DNA from: Bradyrhizobium sp. CER78
GTDB taxonomy: Bacteria; Pseudomonadota; Alphaproteobacteria; Rhizobiales; Xanthobacteraceae
Length of the DNA stretch: 64,000 nucleotides
Reading direction: 5' to 3'
Assembly (NCBI RefSeq): GCF_029846235.1
Contig: NZ_JARVWP010000004.1
Location: 248,001-312,000 of the forward strand
Part shown: in pieces, positions 1 through 8,939 of the stretch
How positions within the stretch are numbered: position 1 is the first letter of the stretch
Layout: each line of letters opens with the position of its first letter
Notes under the pieces: model-generated
Databases searched by the model: none
What the model was told of the DNA's origin: nothing
The model's input: only the letters and a program-made list of their open reading frames with translations
Translations under genes and position numbers: made by a program

Positions 1-954
<954 letters not shown>

Positions 955-955
955 G

Positions 956-1597
956 CTAGGTCCGGCCCGCGGCCGGCGTTGCCGGATGCGGGCCGCACAG
1001 CGGGCGCAGTGCATCGCGCTGCTGTTGCGTCAGCACGGTCAGCGGATAGATCGGCTCACCGGTCTCGCGCCTGAAGAACGGATGCGGCCACGCCTTTCCG
1101 CGCAGGCGCCAGCCCAGCACCTTGCCGATGGCGCGCGCGATCAGCGCCAGGTTCAATCCGGTCGAGCCCTTCGGCGCCTCGCCGACCGCGTATTTCCCTT
1201 GGATCGCGCCGATCGGCTTGCCGAACGCTTCATCGGCGCGCGGCGCGCCGCCGTCGAACGCCTGCGCGACAATTCCGACGAACGGGACCTGTGGCGTCAG
1301 CGTATTGCCGACCGGCGTGTTGCAGCACGTCGTGTGCCAGCGGAACAGCCCCTTCGGCGTCAGCCGCACGCCCGCGATCTTGTCCTGGCCCTGCACGAAA
1401 CTGAGCGAGGACGGCGCGACCTGGACGATATCGGTGCCGCCATGCGCATCGAGCAGATCGGCGCGGCCGAGCTGGTGCATGAACGCCTGGCAGTCGTCGC
1501 AATAGCAGACCACGCGGTTGGCGGACTGCGGCGCGGCGTTGCTGACCGTGCCTCGCACGGCCCCGCAGCGGCAGCGCAGTTCCAGCTGTGCGCTCAT
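956..1597 (-). CDS. DUF6151-like (GFA-related) protein
   Basis: 213 residues. The Cys pattern CRCGAVRG near the N-terminus, CYCDDCQAF at about residue 31 and TTCCNTPVG further on resembles the zinc-binding arrangement of the glutathione-dependent formaldehyde-activating (GFA/CENP-V) fold, as in DUF6151. The reaction is unknown. The ATG at 1597 was chosen because a GGGAGG Shine-Dalgarno sits about 6 bases upstream; a longer reading to 1789 has no such support and runs into the neighbouring promoter region. The gene is divergent from the RDD gene. A zinc-binding cytosolic protein is inferred; no substrate can be named. Confidence 0.75.
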   Translation of the reverse strand: MSAQLELRCRCGAVRGTVSNAAPQSANRVVCYCDDCQAFMHQLGRADLLDAHGGTDIVQVAPSSLSFVQGQDKIAGVRLTPKGLFRWHTTCCNTPVGNTLTPQVPFVGIVAQAFDGGAPRADEAFGKPIGAIQGKYAVGEAPKGSTGLNLALIARAIGKVLGWRLRGKAWPHPFFRRETGEPIYPLTVLTQQQRDALRPLCGPHPATPAAGRT

Positions 1598-1821
1598 TGC
1601 GTCCTCCCGTTGCAGCTCGGCGACGCAAACGTGCAGCCGTCGGCCCGCAGCGCCTCGCCTGATGCCCGACAGTAGCGGGCGGGCGGTGCGAAAGCCATCT
1701 GGGGGCGACCGGTTTGGCCGCCGAATCGCCGGAATATTTCGGCTAGTTAATGTTCGCGCAGACTTGGCAGGCGCCCGTCCTGTTCCCATGTCCTGCGCGG
1801 GAGTTTCTTCGGAGGTTGGTC

Positions 1822-2379
1822 GTGTCTTACGGCAGTGACGGTGGTGCTTGGCGCAACGAGGCTTGGCGCAATGACGGCGGCGTTCCCCCGCATGCGTTCG
1901 ATCCGTTGATGCAGCCGGAACTGTTCCGCGGCGTGCTGACGCGGCGCGTGTTCGCGTTCCTGATCGATCTCTTCGTGCTGTCGGTGCCGGTGATCCTCGC
2001 CGTGATCTTCATTGCCGTGTTTGGCCTCGTCACGCTCGGCCTCGGCTGGGCGCTGTTCTGGCTGGTGTCGCCGGCGTCGATCGTCTGGGCCATCGTCTAT
2101 TACGGCGCCTCGATCGGCGGCCAGCACTCGGCCACGATCGGCATGCGCATGATGGATCTGGAACTGCGCACCTGGTACGGCGCGCGCGGCTATTTCGTGC
2201 TCGGCGCCACCCACGCGGTGCTGTTCTGGGTCACGATCTCGTTCCTGTCGCCGCTGGTGCTGCTGGTCGGGCTCGTCAACGGCCGCCGCCGGCTGCTGCA
2301 TGACATCATCCTCGGAACCGTCATTATCAACAGCTCGGTCCGGACCCAGGTATCTCCGGCCGCGCGGGCCTCCTATTAG
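1822..2379 (+). CDS. RDD family membrane protein
   Basis: 185 residues. After a hydrophilic N-terminal stretch of about 35 residues the protein has the RDD signature: an Arg in the first membrane segment (RRVFAFLIDLFVL), an Asp in the same segment, and the later GQHSATIGMRMMDLEL motif, with a last hydrophobic pair and a conserved RRRLLHDIILGT tail. RDD proteins are small inner-membrane proteins, some linked to ion exchange, but none of that can be shown here. Start: GTG at 1822 with GGAGG at 1811-1815; an upstream ATG at 1750 lacks a good ribosome site. It lies ahead of bpt on the same strand with an 86-bp gap. Confidence 0.85.
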   Translation: MSYGSDGGAWRNEAWRNDGGVPPHAFDPLMQPELFRGVLTRRVFAFLIDLFVLSVPVILAVIFIAVFGLVTLGLGWALFWLVSPASIVWAIVYYGASIGGQHSATIGMRMMDLELRTWYGARGYFVLGATHAVLFWVTISFLSPLVLLVGLVNGRRRLLHDIILGTVIINSSVRTQVSPAARASY

Positions 2380-2465
2380 GCTCGCCTAAACCAATTGACC
2401 GTTAGCCTCCGGGGGGCGATGCTAACTCGGCTGCCTGTACTGTTTGTGGAGCCCGACGATCAGAC

Positions 2466-3242
2466 GTGACCCAGCACTCGCGTGATACCCCTCAGTTCTA
2501 TCTGACGGCGCCCTCACCCTGCCCTTATCTGCCGGGCCGGCACGAGCGCAAGGTTTTCACGCACCTGGTCGGCGACAAAGCGGGCGATCTCAACGACTTG
2601 CTGACCCATGGCGGCTTCCGCCGCAGCCAGTCGATCGCCTACCGCCCGGCCTGCGACCAGTGCCGGGCCTGCGTCTCGGTCCGGGTCGTCGCCAACGAAT
2701 TCCGCCCCTCCCGCAATTTCCGCAAGGTTCTGGCCCGCAACGCCGACGTCATCGGCGAGCAGCGCACCGCGGTGCCGACCTCGGAGCAATATTCGGTGTT
2801 CCGGGCCTATCTCGACCGCCGCCACCGCAACGGCGGCATGGCCGACATGACCGTGCTGGACTACGCGATGATGGTCGAGGACAGCCATGTCGAGACCCGG
2901 ATCATCGAGTACCGCAAGCGCAACGCCGACAGCGCCATCACCGGCCGCGGCGACGAGCTGATGGCGGTGGCGCTGACCGACGTGCTCAGCGACGGGCTGT
3001 CGATGGTCTATTCCTTCTTCGAGCCCGGGCTGGAGGCCCGCTCGCTCGGCACCTTCATGATCCTCGATCACATCGCCCGCGCCCGCCGGCAGGGCCTTCC
3101 TTACGTCTATCTCGGCTACTGGATCGAAGGCTCCAAGAAGATGGACTACAAGGGCCGCTTCCTGCCGCAGCAGCGGCTCGCGCCGTCGGGCTGGCTGCGC
3201 GTCGACGCGTCAGGCGAAGGGCTGGCCGAGCCGCAGGACTGA
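2466..3242 (+). CDS. bpt: Aspartate/glutamate leucyltransferase (bacterial protein transferase)
   Basis: Transfers Leu from Leu-tRNA to proteins with N-terminal Asp or Glu, marking them for ClpS/ClpAP degradation in the bacterial N-end rule. The 258-residue length is normal. Seen: the ATE N-terminal region with [15 protein letters not shown], the cluster [12 protein letters not shown] at about residue 62 and the conserved C-terminal half with [14 protein letters not shown] and [17 protein letters not shown]. It starts with GTG at 2466. The next gene starts 4 bases after the stop and is probably read through by the same transcript. Bpt rather than the eukaryotic-type arginyltransferase is chosen from its length and bacterial context. 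Confidence 0.93.
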   Translation: MTQHSRDTPQFYLTAPSPCPYLPGRHERKVFTHLVGDKAGDLNDLLTHGGFRRSQSIAYRPACDQCRACVSVRVVANEFRPSRNFRKVLARNADVIGEQRTAVPTSEQYSVFRAYLDRRHRNGGMADMTVLDYAMMVEDSHVETRIIEYRKRNADSAITGRGDELMAVALTDVLSDGLSMVYSFFEPGLEARSLGTFMILDHIARARRQGLPYVYLGYWIEGSKKMDYKGRFLPQQRLAPSGWLRVDASGEGLAEPQD

Positions 3243-3246
3243 TCTG

Positions 3247-3744
3247 GTGAGTTTTCGGGATCGTGCCGCGCACAGCGGCGCCTTGGTCGCATCGCTCCTC
3301 GTGACGATGATGACGAGCCCCTCGGCCTTGGCCTGCGATACCGGTCAGGAGGACTACTACGGACGTTGCGTCAAGGACGAGTCCGCACCTGCCAAGCTCC
3401 TCACGTTCCTCAATGGCTACGGTCGACGCGCAAATGCGGTCGGCGACGTTGCCGATCTCTTCGCTCCCGATGTTCCCTTGTTCGACAAGCTCGAGCTGGG
3501 CCGCAAAGTCGTCCACACCTGGAAGCGTCCGAATGCTGACGTCGAATCCGAAGCCAGGATCGAGAAGGTCCTGCCGGATTTCTACTATGTCACCGTGAGC
3601 ATTTATGAGGGTCCGACCTCGTGCGGCATCGAGGAATACAAGCTCAAGGGACCGAAGACCACGCTGCGAGGTTACGTGCCCAAGACCAACCCGCAAGGTG
3701 TGCCGTCGCTCTGGATGTTCCGGCACATGACCGGGCTCTGTTAG
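3247..3744 (+). CDS. Secreted protein of unknown function
   Basis: 165 residues from a GTG at 3247. Residues 1-29 look like a Sec signal peptide (SGALVASLLVTMMTSPSALA) with probable cleavage after ALA, giving a mature periplasmic protein of about 136 residues that starts with CDTGQEDYYGRC. Four Cys in the mature part could form disulfides. I recognise no domain. It lies 4 bases after bpt, so co-transcription is likely, but no functional link is evident. It is convergent with mntH. Confidence 0.7.
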   Translation: MSFRDRAAHSGALVASLLVTMMTSPSALACDTGQEDYYGRCVKDESAPAKLLTFLNGYGRRANAVGDVADLFAPDVPLFDKLELGRKVVHTWKRPNADVESEARIEKVLPDFYYVTVSIYEGPTSCGIEEYKLKGPKTTLRGYVPKTNPQGVPSLWMFRHMTGLC

Positions 3745-3769
3745 CCAGCCAGTGTCGCTGCCGGCTTCT

Positions 3770-5140
3770 TCAGCCGAAGATCGTGTCGTAGAGCAGCTTC
3801 ACGTTCAGGATCACGATCAGGCCGGCGACGATCCACGCCGTCACCGCAACCGGCATTGAAATCGCGAACGCGCCCATCTTGCGCTTGTCGGACACGAAGC
3901 GCACCAGCGGGATCACCGCGAACGGCAGCTGCATCGACAGCACGACCTGGCTGAACACCAGGAGTTGCGCGGTGCCGCTCTCGCCATAGAGCGCCGCGAC
4001 CACGATGACCGGGACGATCGCGATGCCGCGCGTCACCAGCCGCTGCAACCAGTCGGGCAGCTTGAGGTCGAGAAAGCCCTGCATCACGATCTGGCCGGCC
4101 AACGTCGCCGTCACGGTCGAGTTGAGGCCGGAGGCGAGCAGCGCCACGGCAAACAGCGTCGAGGCGATGCCGAGGCCGAGCAGCGGCGACAACAGCTCGA
4201 AGGCCTGAGCGATCTCGGCAACATCGGAATGGCCGCTCTTGTGGAAGGTCGCGGCCGCCAGCACCAGGATCGCGGCGTTGACGAACAGCGCCAGCATCAG
4301 CGCGATGGTGGAATCCGTCGTCGCCCATTTGATCGCGTCGCGCCGGCCCTCCTCGGTGCGCGGATAGGCGCGGGTCTGCACGATCGAGGAATGCAGATAG
4401 AGATTATGCGGCATCACGGTGGCGCCGATGATGCCGATCGCGATGTAGAGCATCTCCGGATTGGTGACGATCTCGCGCGACGGCATGAAGCCGCCGAGCA
4501 CGCCGGCGATCGGCGGCGCGGCGGCGGCGATCTGGACCACGAAGCAGACCGCGATGACGATCAGCAGCGCAATCACGAAGGCCTCGAGGAAGCGGAAGCC
4601 GCGGTTCATCAACAGCAGCAGCAGGAACGCATCGAGCGCCGCCAGCAGCGCGCCGGCGATCAGGGGAATACCGAACAGCAGCTTCAGCGCGATCGCGGTG
4701 CCGATTACCTCGGCGAGGTCGCAGGCGATGATCGCGGCCTCGCAGGCGAGCCACAGCAGCAAGTTCACCGGCCGCGGATAGGTCGCGCGGCAGGCCTGCG
4801 CCAGGTCGCGGTCGGTGGCGATGCCGAGCCGTGCGCTGAGCGCTTGCAGCAGGATCGCCATCAAATTGGAGAGCAGGATGACCGACAGCAGCGTGTAGCC
4901 AAACTTCGATCCGCCCGCGAGATCGGTGGCCCAATTGCCGGGGTCCATGTAGCCGACCGAGACCAGATAGCCCGGGCCCGCGAAGGCCAGCAGCCTGCGC
5001 CACCACACGCCCGTGCTCGGCACCGCAACGGTCGCATTCACCTCGGGAAGGCTGCGCGCGTGTCCGGCATCGCCCCGCCAGCCGCTAGGCATGGCGTCGG
5101 GAACGGAAACGGAAGACATTTCAGGAGTTCGAGCGTCCAT
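3770..5140 (-). CDS. mntH: Nramp-family Mn2+/H+ symporter
   Basis: Proton-driven importer of manganese across the inner membrane. 456 residues with about 11 hydrophobic segments. The metal-site motifs are intact: DPGN at residues 66-69 in the first segment and MPHN at 243-246 in the sixth, the Met being the soft ligand that favours Mn over alkaline-earth ions. The hydrophilic N-terminus of about 45 residues is long; an internal Met at residue 8 (5119) is an alternative start, and neither start has a strong ribosome site. A Mur/Fur-like box lies 31 bases upstream, as expected for Mn-responsive control in rhizobia. It is divergent from the PspA-like operon. Confidence 0.93.
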   Translation of the reverse strand: MDARTPEMSSVSVPDAMPSGWRGDAGHARSLPEVNATVAVPSTGVWWRRLLAFAGPGYLVSVGYMDPGNWATDLAGGSKFGYTLLSVILLSNLMAILLQALSARLGIATDRDLAQACRATYPRPVNLLLWLACEAAIIACDLAEVIGTAIALKLLFGIPLIAGALLAALDAFLLLLLMNRGFRFLEAFVIALLIVIAVCFVVQIAAAAPPIAGVLGGFMPSREIVTNPEMLYIAIGIIGATVMPHNLYLHSSIVQTRAYPRTEEGRRDAIKWATTDSTIALMLALFVNAAILVLAAATFHKSGHSDVAEIAQAFELLSPLLGLGIASTLFAVALLASGLNSTVTATLAGQIVMQGFLDLKLPDWLQRLVTRGIAIVPVIVVAALYGESGTAQLLVFSQVVLSMQLPFAVIPLVRFVSDKRKMGAFAISMPVAVTAWIVAGLIVILNVKLLYDTIFG

Positions 5141-5170
5141 ACGACGAGGATGGCCGATCTCTCCCGTTAT

Positions 5171-5190
5171 TGCAACTCATTTGCAACTGC
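5171..5190. promoter_or_regulatory. Candidate Mur/Fur-responsive element upstream of mntH
   Basis: The sequence TGCAACTCATTTGCAACTGC contains two direct copies of TGCAACT 11 bases apart, inside an AT-richer stretch. It resembles the TGCAA-type manganese-responsive sequences bound by Mur/Fur upstream of Mn transporter genes in rhizobia. Its position 31-51 bases before the mntH start would let a Mn-bound repressor block transcription. The assignment rests on similarity and position only. Confidence 0.55.
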
Positions 5191-5227
5191 ATCTAGGCTC
5201 ACGAAAATGATACCAGTCGCGCTGCTT

Positions 5228-5252
5228 GTAAAGCACTGAGGAAGTGCTTTAC
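5228..5252. promoter_or_regulatory. Perfect 10-bp inverted repeat before the PspA-like gene
   Basis: GTAAAGCACT (5228-5237) and AGTGCTTTAC (5243-5252) are perfect inverted copies separated by GAGGA. The repeat ends 9 bases before the ATG at 5262 and overlaps an alternative in-frame GTG at 5244. It could be an operator for the operon, or an mRNA hairpin whose loop GAGGA looks like a Shine-Dalgarno. It is distinct from the mntH box 40 bp away. Confidence 0.6.
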
Positions 5253-5261
5253 GTTAGATGC

Positions 5262-6392
5262 ATGATCAAGCTGCCTGTCGAGACGCCGACCGCAACGCTG
5301 CGCTACGCCCTCGCCCCCGACCCGTCGGGCATCGAGGCGATCGAGGCGACCTTTGCGGCCTATGACCGGATGATGGCGATCCTTGCCGAGGTCGCTCCCG
5401 TCGGCGCCAATCTCGTGTCGCTGCACGCCCAGGCCTATGAGCGGATCCGCAAGGAAACCGGCCTGCCCGCGCGCCTCGTGACGCTCGGCCTGCGCGATCG
5501 CGCCAACTACGTCGCGGGCGCCGCCGTCCGCCGGATACCGCTCGACGACAAGTTGTTTGCGATCAAGGGTCCAACTTCACTGACCATTAGCACTGTCAGC
5601 GGACGCGTCTTGGTGCCGTTCGACGTGCCGGGATATGTCTCGGGCTGGGAAAGCCCCTTCCCGGCGCATTTGATCTCGGATGGCCGCGGCTACGAAATCC
5701 ACATCGCCGTCAAATCGAAATCAGCACAACCGGAGGAGAAGACCATGCTTCACGAAGGCATCCTTGCGCGCATGGGCCGGCTTCTTGCCGCCATCGCGAG
5801 CCAGACCATCGACAATGTCGAGAGCAACAACAAGGTCGCGCTGGTCAAGCAGGCGATCCGCGAGATCGACGCCGGCGCCGATGAAGCGCGCTATGCGCTC
5901 GGCAAGTCGCGCGCCGAAGAATTCCGTTTGAAGAAGCGGCGTGAAGAACTGGATACCGAAACCGCTGGGCTCAACGAGAAGATCCGTCTCGCACTTGCGG
6001 AAAATCGCGAGGATCTCGCGCGCGCCGGTGTCGCACGGCAAATCGACCTGGAGTCGCAGGTGATCGCGCTGGAACGCGCGATGGATTTCATCGAGCTCGA
6101 AATCGACGAGCAGACCAAGGCGCTGCAAGCCATGCTCGGTGCGCGCCGCGAGGCGGAGGCGCGATTGGCCGATCTCGAACAAAGTCTGATCCGCGAGGCC
6201 AAGGACGAAACCAGCCGGGGCCCATCGACGACCAATACATTGAGTGCTGAACGCGCCATGGCGGCGATCGCCCGGGTCACCGGTGTTCCCGCTTCCAGCG
6301 TGCTCGGCGACAAGGAGCTTGACGAACTCGATCGCCTGCACCGCGAAAAGGAAATCGCGGCGCGGCTTGAAAGGATCAAGTCAGAAAAATGA
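5262..6392 (+). CDS. PspA/IM30-like coiled-coil protein with a TnpB-N-like N-terminal domain
   Basis: 376 residues in two parts. Residues 162-376 form a long charged coiled coil with the layout of PspA/IM30 (ESCRT-III-like) membrane-maintenance proteins. Residues 1-160 are not typical of PspA. They show the pattern of the N-terminal part of IS605 OrfB/TnpB: a helical stretch with AQAYERIRKETGLPARL (56-72), a YVAG turn, then DDKLFAIKGPTSLTI and SGRVLVPF (95-120) as in the TnpB beta-barrel. No RuvC DDE residues or zinc ribbon follow. An internal ATG at 5745 with strong GGAGGA could also give the 215-residue PspA part alone. The stop overlaps the next start (ATGA), so the three genes form an operon. 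The TnpB relationship is by eye. Confidence 0.8.
   Translation: MIKLPVETPTATLRYALAPDPSGIEAIEATFAAYDRMMAILAEVAPVGANLVSLHAQAYERIRKETGLPARLVTLGLRDRANYVAGAAVRRIPLDDKLFAIKGPTSLTISTVSGRVLVPFDVPGYVSGWESPFPAHLISDGRGYEIHIAVKSKSAQPEEKTMLHEGILARMGRLLAAIASQTIDNVESNNKVALVKQAIREIDAGADEARYALGKSRAEEFRLKKRREELDTETAGLNEKIRLALAENREDLARAGVARQIDLESQVIALERAMDFIELEIDEQTKALQAMLGARREAEARLADLEQSLIREAKDETSRGPSTTNTLSAERAMAAIARVTGVPASSVLGDKELDELDRLHREKEIAARLERIKSEK
5732..5747 (+). promoter_or_regulatory. Internal Shine-Dalgarno and in-frame ATG inside the PspA-like gene
   Basis: GGAGGAGAAGACCATG has an ideal ribosome site 7 bases before an in-frame ATG that is codon 162 of the long protein. It falls exactly at the junction between the TnpB-like part and the coiled coil. 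Initiation here would make a standard-length 215-residue PspA. This suggests two products from one frame, or a recent fusion that kept the original start. Confidence 0.6.
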
Positions 6393-7048
6393 GTGCAGTT
6401 GGCGACATCCTGCTCGCCCCCGACGTACGGCCCTTCGCGGTCGCGGCTGCGATCATGGTGGCACTTGGCGGCATCGAGCTGCTGACCACCATGGTCGGAC
6501 TTTCGATCAGCGAACTCATCGGCAAGGAGTTCGCGGTCGAGGCCGAGAGCCACAATGCTCTCAGTGGCCTGTTTCTCTGGATCAACGCCGGGCGGCTTCC
6601 CCTCCTGATCCTGATCATCCTGATACTCGGCATCTTCTCGATCGGAGGCTTTCTGCTTCAGGGGCTGGCGCATGCCATAGGCGCCGCCATCCCGGTCTCG
6701 ATTGCCGCGGTGGTTGCTGCTGCCGGCAGCCTCCCCGTGATCAGAAACACCAGCCGCGGCCTCGCCCGCATCATTCCGCGCGACGAGAGCTATGCGGTCA
6801 ACGACAGCGACTTTGTCGGCAAGGTCGCAACCGTGTCGGTCGGCCCGCTCGATCAGGGCCTGCCCGGCCGGGTCCGTCTCAAGGATGTCTTCGGCAACTG
6901 GCACACCGTGTCGGCGCGTGCCAGCGCAGAGTCCGGGGCATTGCCGGTCGGCGCCAGCGTGCTGCTGGTCGATCGCGATGCCAAAGGCTTCATCGCGATT
7001 GCCGCTCCCTCCGATCTCGTCGAACAACAATCTTCCAACAGGGCATAA
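6389..7048 (+). CDS. YqiJ-like OB-fold membrane protein
   Basis: 219 residues. An N-terminal half with about three hydrophobic segments (starting at VAAAIMVALGGIELLTTMVG, then LLILIILILGIFSIGGFLL and IPVSIAAVVAAAGSLPVI) is followed by a C-terminal beta-rich domain (about 135-205) with VGKVATVSVGPLDQGLPGRV and GASVLLVDRDAKGFIAIA. This is the arrangement of YqiJ/NfeD-type partners of flotillins. The start overlaps the stop of the PspA-like gene (ATGA) and the flotillin gene begins 3 bases after its stop, so all three are translationally linked. It probably anchors the flotillin and PspA assembly in the inner membrane. Confidence 0.85.
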   Translation: MSAVGDILLAPDVRPFAVAAAIMVALGGIELLTTMVGLSISELIGKEFAVEAESHNALSGLFLWINAGRLPLLILIILILGIFSIGGFLLQGLAHAIGAAIPVSIAAVVAAAGSLPVIRNTSRGLARIIPRDESYAVNDSDFVGKVATVSVGPLDQGLPGRVRLKDVFGNWHTVSARASAESGALPVGASVLLVDRDAKGFIAIAAPSDLVEQQSSNRA

Positions 7049-7051
7049 CAC

Positions 7052-8800
7052 ATGTGGGAACTTGCTATACCCGTCTTTATTGGCGTCCTTGCCATTCTCG
7101 TTATCGGTCTGCTGTTCGCAAAACTCTACAAGCGCTCGACGCGCGATGAGGCCTATGTCCGCACCGGCCTCGGCGGCCAGAAGGTGGTGCTCGACGGCGG
7201 CTCGCTGGTGCTGCCGATCTTCCACTCCACCGCTGCGGTGAACCTGAAGACGCTGCGGCTCGAGGTCGCGCGCGGCGGCCCGGACTCGCTGATCACCAAG
7301 GACCGCATGCGCGTCGACATCGGCGCCGAGTTCTACCTCCGCGTCAAACCCGATAGCTCGTCGATCGCCCTCGCCGCGCAGACGCTCGGCAACCGCACCA
7401 ATGACGCAGCCGAGCTGCGCGAGCTGGTGGAAGCCAAATTCGTCGACGGCCTGCGCTCGGTCGCTGCGACCATGAACCTCGAGGAGTTGCAGGAGCAGCG
7501 CGCGACCTTCGTCAAGGCGGTGCAGGACGCGGTCGGCGCCGACATCCAGAACAACGGTCTCGAGCTGGAATCGGTCTCGCTGACCAAGCTCGACCAGAGC
7601 GACATCAAGCACTTCAACCCGAGCAACTTCTTCGACGCGCACGGCCTCACCACGCTGACCAAGATCACCAAGGAGCGCGAGCAGGAGCGCAACCAGATCG
7701 TCCGCACCACCGAGGTCAATATCGCCCAGCAGGACCTGGTGGCGCGGCAGACCACGCTGACGATCGAAAGCACCAAGCGCGAGGCCGAGCTGGCCCAGCA
7801 GCGCGACATCGCCAACAAGACCGCTGCGATGCGCGCGCAGACCGCGCAGGTCGAACAGACCGCGTTGCAGAACGAGGCCGAATACCGCATCCAGCAGGAG
7901 CTCGCGGTCGCCAACAAGCAGACCGAGGCCAACCAGGCCCGCGACACCCGCAAGATCGAGGCCGATCTCGCCGTCAAGCGCCGCAACACCGAGATGGAGC
8001 GCGACCTGCAGATCGTGGCGCAGGAAAGCGCGATCGCGGTCGCGGCCAAGAGCAAGGAGCAGTCGGAAGCCCAGACCATCGCCGAGACCGCGCGCGCGGT
8101 TGCGATCGCCGCGGAGGAAAAGGTCACCACCGCCCGCGCCACCGAAATCGCCGAGCGTGACAAGATCATCAACGTGATCGCGGCTCGCAAGGCGGCCGAG
8201 ACCGATGCGATGCCGATCACGGTCATGGCCGAGGCGGAACGCCAGGCCGCCGCCAACAAGGCGGAAGCCACCAACGTGCTCGCCAAGGCCGATGCGGCCG
8301 CCGCCACCACCCGCGCTGCCGGCGTCAAGGCACTCGGCCAGGCCGAGGCCGAAGTCGCGACGATGAAGGCGGAGGCGCGCAACAAGCTCAGCGCCGAGAT
8401 GATCGACTACGATCTCAACCTGGCGCGGATCAACGTGATCCCGAGCGCGCTCGCCGAGGCGGTGAAACCGATCGAGAAGATCTCCGATATCCGGATCTTC
8501 GACACCGGCAGCATGCTCGGCCGCGGCGGTACCAACGGCCATGCCAATGGCAATGGCGGTCTCGGGCTCGGCGACGGGCTCGCCGCGCAGTTGCTGTCGG
8601 TCTCGGCATTCAAGCCGATGATTGACAAGATCCTCTCGGAGGCCGGCTTCCCGGCAGGATCCGACGCCCTCACCAGCCTGACCAGCGCGCTGGCGCAGCG
8701 CAAGGCCGAGGTCGCCGCGGAGCCTGCGGTGAGCAACGATACACGGCCGGCCACCTTGGTCGGCACCATCACCGGCCAGCTCGCGCCCACGCCGCAATGA
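7052..8800 (+). CDS. Flotillin family protein (YqiK-like)
   Basis: 582 residues. One N-terminal membrane segment (IPVFIGVLAILVIGLLFAKL, 6-25) is followed by a SPFH/band 7 domain (about 30-200) with SLVLPIFHSTAAVNLKTLRL. A very long Ala/Glu/Gln-rich coiled coil with the EA-repeat pattern of flotillins spans about 200-460, then a Gly-rich linker (GRGGTNGHANGNGGLGLG) and a short C-terminal part. Flotillins form membrane-bound oligomers that organise microdomains. Together with the YqiJ-like and PspA-like proteins this looks like an envelope-stress or membrane-repair unit. A rho-independent terminator follows. Confidence 0.93.
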   Translation: MWELAIPVFIGVLAILVIGLLFAKLYKRSTRDEAYVRTGLGGQKVVLDGGSLVLPIFHSTAAVNLKTLRLEVARGGPDSLITKDRMRVDIGAEFYLRVKPDSSSIALAAQTLGNRTNDAAELRELVEAKFVDGLRSVAATMNLEELQEQRATFVKAVQDAVGADIQNNGLELESVSLTKLDQSDIKHFNPSNFFDAHGLTTLTKITKEREQERNQIVRTTEVNIAQQDLVARQTTLTIESTKREAELAQQRDIANKTAAMRAQTAQVEQTALQNEAEYRIQQELAVANKQTEANQARDTRKIEADLAVKRRNTEMERDLQIVAQESAIAVAAKSKEQSEAQTIAETARAVAIAAEEKVTTARATEIAERDKIINVIAARKAAETDAMPITVMAEAERQAAANKAEATNVLAKADAAAATTRAAGVKALGQAEAEVATMKAEARNKLSAEMIDYDLNLARINVIPSALAEAVKPIEKISDIRIFDTGSMLGRGGTNGHANGNGGLGLGDGLAAQLLSVSAFKPMIDKILSEAGFPAGSDALTSLTSALAQRKAEVAAEPAVSNDTRPATLVGTITGQLAPTPQ

Positions 8801-8826
8801 TGTGAGCGCGCATTGAGATCAGCGAC

Positions 8827-8857
8827 AAGGCCCGCCCCTCCGGCGGGCCTTTCTTTT
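8827..8857 (+). terminator. Rho-independent terminator of the PspA-YqiJ-YqiK operon
   Basis: AAGGCCCGCC (8827-8836) pairs perfectly with GGCGGGCCTT (8842-8851) across a 5-base loop, followed by TCTTTT. It lies 27 bases after the flotillin stop and ahead of the separate MFS gene. Confidence 0.9.
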
Positions 8858-8939
8858 GACGTTGTCGGGAAACGGGTGGGATCGGACGTCTTCCAACCAC
8901 ACACTATGGCCAGATCGAATTTTCCTTGAGGATTCTGCC

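Noticed and set aside
5891..8797. 968-codon open frame on the minus strand
   Set aside because: It lies antisense to the PspA-like, YqiJ-like and flotillin genes and has no domain or ribosome site.
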